Position numbers and translations under genes: made by a program | NCBI GenBank assembly: GCA_002441145.1 | Contig: DJVK01000021.1 | Location: 922 to 64,921, forward strand | Direction: 5' to 3' | DNA from: Candidatus Saccharibacteria bacterium UBA6258 | Lineage (GTDB): Bacteria > Patescibacteriota > Saccharimonadia > Saccharimonadales > Saccharimonadaceae | Length of the DNA: 64,000 nt | Shown: one piece after another, positions 58,142 through 64,000 of the stretch | How the letters are laid out: the number at the start of each line of letters is the position of its first letter | Position numbering within the stretch: the stretch's first letter is position 1 | The notes under the pieces: model-generated | Told to the model about the DNA's origin: nothing | Seen by the model: the letters and a program-made list of their open reading frames with translations, nothing else | Database searches by the model: none

Positions 58142-59542
58142 ATGAACAAACATAAATCACAGCAATTCGATTACGAAATTGCCGTTCCGATCAAGGGCAT
58201 GCACTGCGCCTCATGCGAATTGCTTATTGCCGGTGAACTTGAAGAAATTCAAGGTGTCACCTCAGTAAAAGCCGACCTTAAAACTAATTCTGCGACCATA
58301 CGTAGCTCGACGCGAATTTCTGACGCTGATATTAATGCAGCCGTTGAAGCAGCAGGCTATACCGTAGGCGAAGAAACAGTCACGAAGCCGCTCATCACAC
58401 GTGATAATCGGGTCTGGAAGGACGCCGTTATCGGCGTATGGGTAGTACTTGGACTATACATACTCTTTAAACTACTCGGCATCGATCAGCTAGCCGCATC
58501 TACACCGAGTAGCGGCAGTAACGGCACGATGGCGCTCGTCGTAGGCCTAACGGCTGGCTTTTCGACCTGCATGGCGCTCATCGGCGGCCTGGTACTAAGC
58601 GTGGCATCAAAATATGCCGAGAATCACCCAACTGAATCTACGCTTCAAAAGTTCCGCCCTCACCTATTTTTTAACTTAGGTCGCATCGTATCGTTCGTAC
58701 TGCTCGGAGGCGCCATAGGGTTAATCGGTTCAGCATTCGCGATTAGCAGTACGTTCCTCGGGTTACTCACGATTGCTGTCGGTATCGTTATGCTACTACT
58801 CGGATTGCAGCTGACCGGTATCTTCCCACGTCTTACGAAAGGCTTTACGTTACCGAGTGGCTTAGCCAAGAAACTCGGGATTAATAATCGCAAAGACCGC
58901 GAGTATAGTCATACGCACGCATTCATGATGGGTGCCGTAACATTCTTTTTGCCATGTGGTTTTACACAAGCGATGCAGCTGCTCGCCGTCAGTACTGGCG
59001 ACCCCGTACAGGCCGCGATTATTATGGGAGCATTCGCAATCGGGACCACCCCCGGCTTGTTGAGCCTTGGCGGTATTACATCAATTGTTAAAGGAATATT
59101 CGCACAACGATTCTTTCGCATTGTAGGTATCGTTGTCGTGGCAATGGCATTCATAAATGTCGCGAATGGATTAAACTTGTCTGGTATTAGCCAGTCGATC
59201 GAAAACTTTGAGCTACCGCAGGCGTCACAAAAACAAGAACAAGCGCTAGCTCAATCGCTTGAAGGTTCCACTATCCTTAATACTACGTACACCTTGCGAG
59301 AGGATATCATCCCCAGCACCTTTACGGCAAAAGTCGGCCAAAGAACGACGCTACTCGTTGATGTGAAGGACAATGGCCAAGGGTGTATGAGCACAATCAT
59401 GATCATCGGGCTAGACAATAGGCCTCAGTATCTAGCCAAAGGTGAAAAAATCGCCATAACTTTTACCGCCAAAAAGCCGGGTACATATAAAATTGCCTGC
59501 GCCATGGGCGTCCCGCGCGGTTCAATAACAGTCACTGAATAA
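58142..59542 (+). CDS. HMA domain-membrane transporter-cupredoxin fusion
   Basis: A 466-residue three-part protein. An HMA domain (about 12-78) has the copper site GMHCASCELL. A six-helix DsbD/UreH-type membrane domain (about 95-345) contains LTAGFSTCMALIGGLVLSVA, HLFFNLGRIVSFVLLGGAIG and VTFFLPCGFTQAMQ, each with conserved Cys or Pro. A C-terminal cupredoxin-like domain (about 385-466) has FTAKKPGTYKIACAMGVPRG. It likely moves copper from the cytoplasm or membrane to the cupredoxin domain. It is in one operon with the CopA-type ATPase. Confidence 0.87.
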   Translation: MNKHKSQQFDYEIAVPIKGMHCASCELLIAGELEEIQGVTSVKADLKTNSATIRSSTRISDADINAAVEAAGYTVGEETVTKPLITRDNRVWKDAVIGVWVVLGLYILFKLLGIDQLAASTPSSGSNGTMALVVGLTAGFSTCMALIGGLVLSVASKYAENHPTESTLQKFRPHLFFNLGRIVSFVLLGGAIGLIGSAFAISSTFLGLLTIAVGIVMLLLGLQLTGIFPRLTKGFTLPSGLAKKLGINNRKDREYSHTHAFMMGAVTFFLPCGFTQAMQLLAVSTGDPVQAAIIMGAFAIGTTPGLLSLGGITSIVKGIFAQRFFRIVGIVVVAMAFINVANGLNLSGISQSIENFELPQASQKQEQALAQSLEGSTILNTTYTLREDIIPSTFTAKVGQRTTLLVDVKDNGQGCMSTIMIIGLDNRPQYLAKGEKIAITFTAKKPGTYKIACAMGVPRGSITVTE

Positions 59543-59577
59543 TATCTATCGAAGGTTCATAACAAAGAAAGCTAACT

Positions 59578-62229
<2,652 letters not shown>

Positions 62230-62271
62230 CTTCTGAATGCATTACGGCAAGGCGTGGTGTACTATAGTACT

Positions 62272-62538
62272 ATGAACAAGCAGCAAGTCATTGGTGGGAC
62301 AGTCCACCAACTGCCAAAAGATCTAAAAAAATCACTAGTTGATGATCCGTCTACTTTGGTAGTATGGAACAGCCTTACTCCTCTAGCACGCAACGAATGG
62401 ATTTGCTGGGTCGAAACAGTCAAGATGGCTGAAACGCGCGACCGACATATCGGACGTGTACACAGCGACCTAGCTAAAGGTAAGCGTCGGCCATGCTGCT
62501 GGTCGGGATGCGCTCATCGTGAACGCAATGGCAAATAG
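62272..62538 (+). CDS. YdeI/OmdA-like protein (88 aa)
   Basis: A short protein with the YdeI/OmpD-associated pattern: VPADL-like LPKDLKKSLVDDP, WNSLTPLARNEWICWVETVK, ETRDRHIGRVHSDLAKGKRR and a final PCCWSGCAHR. Family members are linked to bacteriocin or peptide tolerance, with unclear mechanism. Cys and His in the tail may bind metal. A TACTAT box (62260-62265) is 6 nt before the ATG at 62272, predicting a leaderless message; the frame upstream to 62254 is rejected. Confidence 0.78.
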   Translation: MNKQQVIGGTVHQLPKDLKKSLVDDPSTLVVWNSLTPLARNEWICWVETVKMAETRDRHIGRVHSDLAKGKRRPCCWSGCAHRERNGK

Positions 62539-62544
62539 CAACAC

Positions 62545-63174
62545 CTAGTAATTCAACAGATAACAGGCTTTGTTGTAGCCGTTTGCAGGGTCGCCAAAAA
62601 AGGTGTTCGTACAGCTAACGGGGCTTGTTAAGTTGGTCTTGGCCGTGAATTTTCCTTGAGGAATATGACCAAAGGCGACAGCGGACGTTCCGCTAAACGT
62701 ACATGTACCTCCCTCGCTGGCGCATGCAGTCGAGGACATGCCTATATACATTCGGCTAGCACCGCTAATACCTAGCCCGGTACAAGCATCGACAACATTG
62801 ATCGAATTATTCTGCACAGTTGACCCGCCATTAAGCGAATAATACTTGTCACCGGACGTTGTCTCCACTGCTAGTACGTAGCCGGTGCTAGAGGAACAGT
62901 ATGAAGATAACGCAAGTACGCCAGTAGGAGCGGACGGCTTAGGACTAGCTTGAAGCATGTCGGCAGTCGTAGGTATAGTATTCCCAGTTGAAGCACTTAC
63001 GAGCTTCACTACCTTATTATTATTCGATAAATCTGCGGATACAGCCGACATGCGTGCCCTATTCTGTACGCCATTAAATGCAACAATCGTAATTGCTGCC
63101 AGGATGGCAATGATAACAATGACTATCAGCAGTTCGACAATCGTAAAACCAGGTTGTTTATATTTTGCCCACAT
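62545..63174 (-). CDS. Type IV pilin
   Basis: A 209-residue prepilin. A seven-residue basic leader precedes the processing site in KQPGFTIVELLIVIVIIAIL, with Glu at mature position 5, and the N-terminal helix continues to about residue 50. The globular head (about 60-209) is Ser/Gly/Thr-rich and has several Cys residues, with two near the C-terminus (SCTNTF and ACYLLNY) able to form a disulfide-bonded D-region. It would be a structural or minor pilin of a type IV pilus, which Saccharibacteria use for attachment and twitching. A TATAAT box (63186-63191) lies 11 nt before the ATG. Confidence 0.9.
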   Translation of the reverse strand: MWAKYKQPGFTIVELLIVIVIIAILAAITIVAFNGVQNRARMSAVSADLSNNNKVVKLVSASTGNTIPTTADMLQASPKPSAPTGVLALSSYCSSSTGYVLAVETTSGDKYYSLNGGSTVQNNSINVVDACTGLGISGASRMYIGMSSTACASEGGTCTFSGTSAVAFGHIPQGKFTAKTNLTSPVSCTNTFFGDPANGYNKACYLLNY

Positions 63175-63246
63175 ACTTACATACTATTATAGTGTATCCG
63201 GTTCAAAAGCGAAAAGTCGCATGCTATCAGTTTACGTCCGGGACAA

Positions 63247-63999
63247 TCATCTCCTATCACTGTTTTGGAACCGCGGCACTAACGCGCCCGTTCGTCGTTT
63301 GTAGCCTGCCCAGCCTTTACGGGTTGCTGCCCGTGCTTCACTTGGTGGAATCCCAGATATAAATACAATTAAAATGGTAATTACCAATGAGCCAACAACC
63401 CCGAGCCACCATAGCGGAGTCGTTAGCGAGATTATCGCAATTCCCCACCACATGGTTATTTCACCAAAATAATTCGGGTGTCGTGAATAGCGCCATAGGC
63501 CGCTTTGCATTAATTCGCCAGGCTTAGCTGTCTGTATAAACAGTTTCAACTGCCTATCGGCAACGGCTTCAATAATAAACCCAGCGATCCAGACTAGCGA
63601 TCCGGCTATCGTCAATATACCCACACCGGGATTGAACGAATAGATGACGATTATCGGCAGGCTGATAACCGTCGCCAACATAGCTTGCACTAAAAAAATG
63701 CGCGCAAACACCTGTAGCGGGCGGTACCCGGTAGGCCAACGCCGCATCAGTTCCGTATACCGTTCGTCCTGAACAGAAGAATGTATAAAGCGACGACCAA
63801 TGTGCCACGCCAAGCGCGAACCCCAAATAACTACTAGTACCGTTACGATTAAAGCGCCGGTACCGGGTGATGGTTCGCGCGCGAATAGACTCATCACGAT
63901 CGCGATAAAACTGAGTCCCCAAGCAACATCGACGACATCTACTCTTTTGCGATACATAGCAACAGTAAACGCAACTAGCTGAACTGCGATGGCCGCCAA
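63247..63999 (-). CDS. DUF1295 family membrane protein, 5' end cut by the window edge
   Basis: At least 250 residues of a steroid-5-alpha-reductase-like (DUF1295) integral membrane protein. Diagnostic segments are VDVAWGLSFI, the ERYTELMRRWP loop, and GLWRYSRHPNYFGEITMWWG near the C-terminus, where the NADPH-binding RHPNYFGE lies. The reading frame is open to the last base of the window, and the only start-like codon there (TTG) is probably internal, so the true N-terminus is outside. The substrate is unknown. Confidence 0.85.
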   Translation of the reverse strand: MAAIAVQLVAFTVAMYRKRVDVVDVAWGLSFIAIVMSLFAREPSPGTGALIVTVLVVIWGSRLAWHIGRRFIHSSVQDERYTELMRRWPTGYRPLQVFARIFLVQAMLATVISLPIIVIYSFNPGVGILTIAGSLVWIAGFIIEAVADRQLKLFIQTAKPGELMQSGLWRYSRHPNYFGEITMWWGIAIISLTTPLWWLGVVGSLVITILIVFISGIPPSEARAATRKGWAGYKRRTGALVPRFQNSDRR

Positions 64000-64000
64000 A

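Overview
This window reads as chromosomal DNA of a small-genome, monoderm-like bacterium of the Patescibacteria (CPR), most likely a Saccharibacteria (TM7) relative. That assignment is an inference from overall protein character: many lineage-type hypotheticals, type IV pilin-like proteins, large tail-fibre-like surface proteins opening with an NFQGRLL-type domain, and short intergenic gaps. The standard code is used, because TGA acts as a stop (for example in ATGA overlaps). I see no CRISPR array, insertion sequence, prophage or rRNA, and one tRNA.

Layout. 0-13.5 kb is housekeeping: a FtsB/DivIC-like protein, tRNA(CAU), an MFS permease, a MurC-like ligase, two Nudix proteins' worth of repair and tRNA functions (TrmB, YrdC, MutY, AspS), a CYTH-kinase fusion, MscS and a CBS-domain membrane protein. 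13.5-19.6 kb holds envelope and transport genes (DsbA-like, 14-TM drug exporter, PAP2, CorA, DUF475/TerC-like). 19.2-22.7 kb is a signalling island: a Crp/Fnr regulator, histidine kinase, CheY-like regulator and a GlsB/YeaQ protein, linked by CRP-type palindromes. 22.8-29.0 kb is the most unusual locus: a tight seven-gene operon in F-ATPase order (b, delta, alpha, gamma, beta, epsilon), in which subunits a and c are replaced by one protein with an extracytoplasmic domain and a c-like hairpin lacking the ion-binding carboxylate. 29.0-41.3 kb encodes cell-surface proteins, including three related tandem proteins beside a DUF916-like partner and a 1363-residue tail-fibre-like protein. 41.3-47.6 kb has a CHASE kinase with its response regulator, a baeRF3/DUF2795/Hsp20 stress group, a second Crp/Fnr regulator and a PspC/LiaF-like pair. 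47.6-55.9 kb contains redox and stress genes: flavin reductase, ArsR, a GltS-like carrier, an ECF sigma module, glutaredoxin, rhodaneses, a Fur-family regulator and MsrA. 55.9-62.2 kb is a copper module: two DUF305 proteins, ArsR-YHS, an HMA-transporter-cupredoxin fusion and a CopA-type ATPase. The window ends with a YdeI-like protein, a type IV pilin and a truncated DUF1295 gene.

Regulation is unusually legible. At least 17 genes have a TATAAT- or TATACT-like -10 box 6-8 nt before the start codon and no Shine-Dalgarno sequence, which predicts leaderless mRNAs. CRP-type palindromes sit at a constant distance from three -10 boxes. Two identical bipartite motifs upstream of the ECF sigma gene and a nearby secreted-protein gene predict its promoter. 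All of these are sequence predictions.
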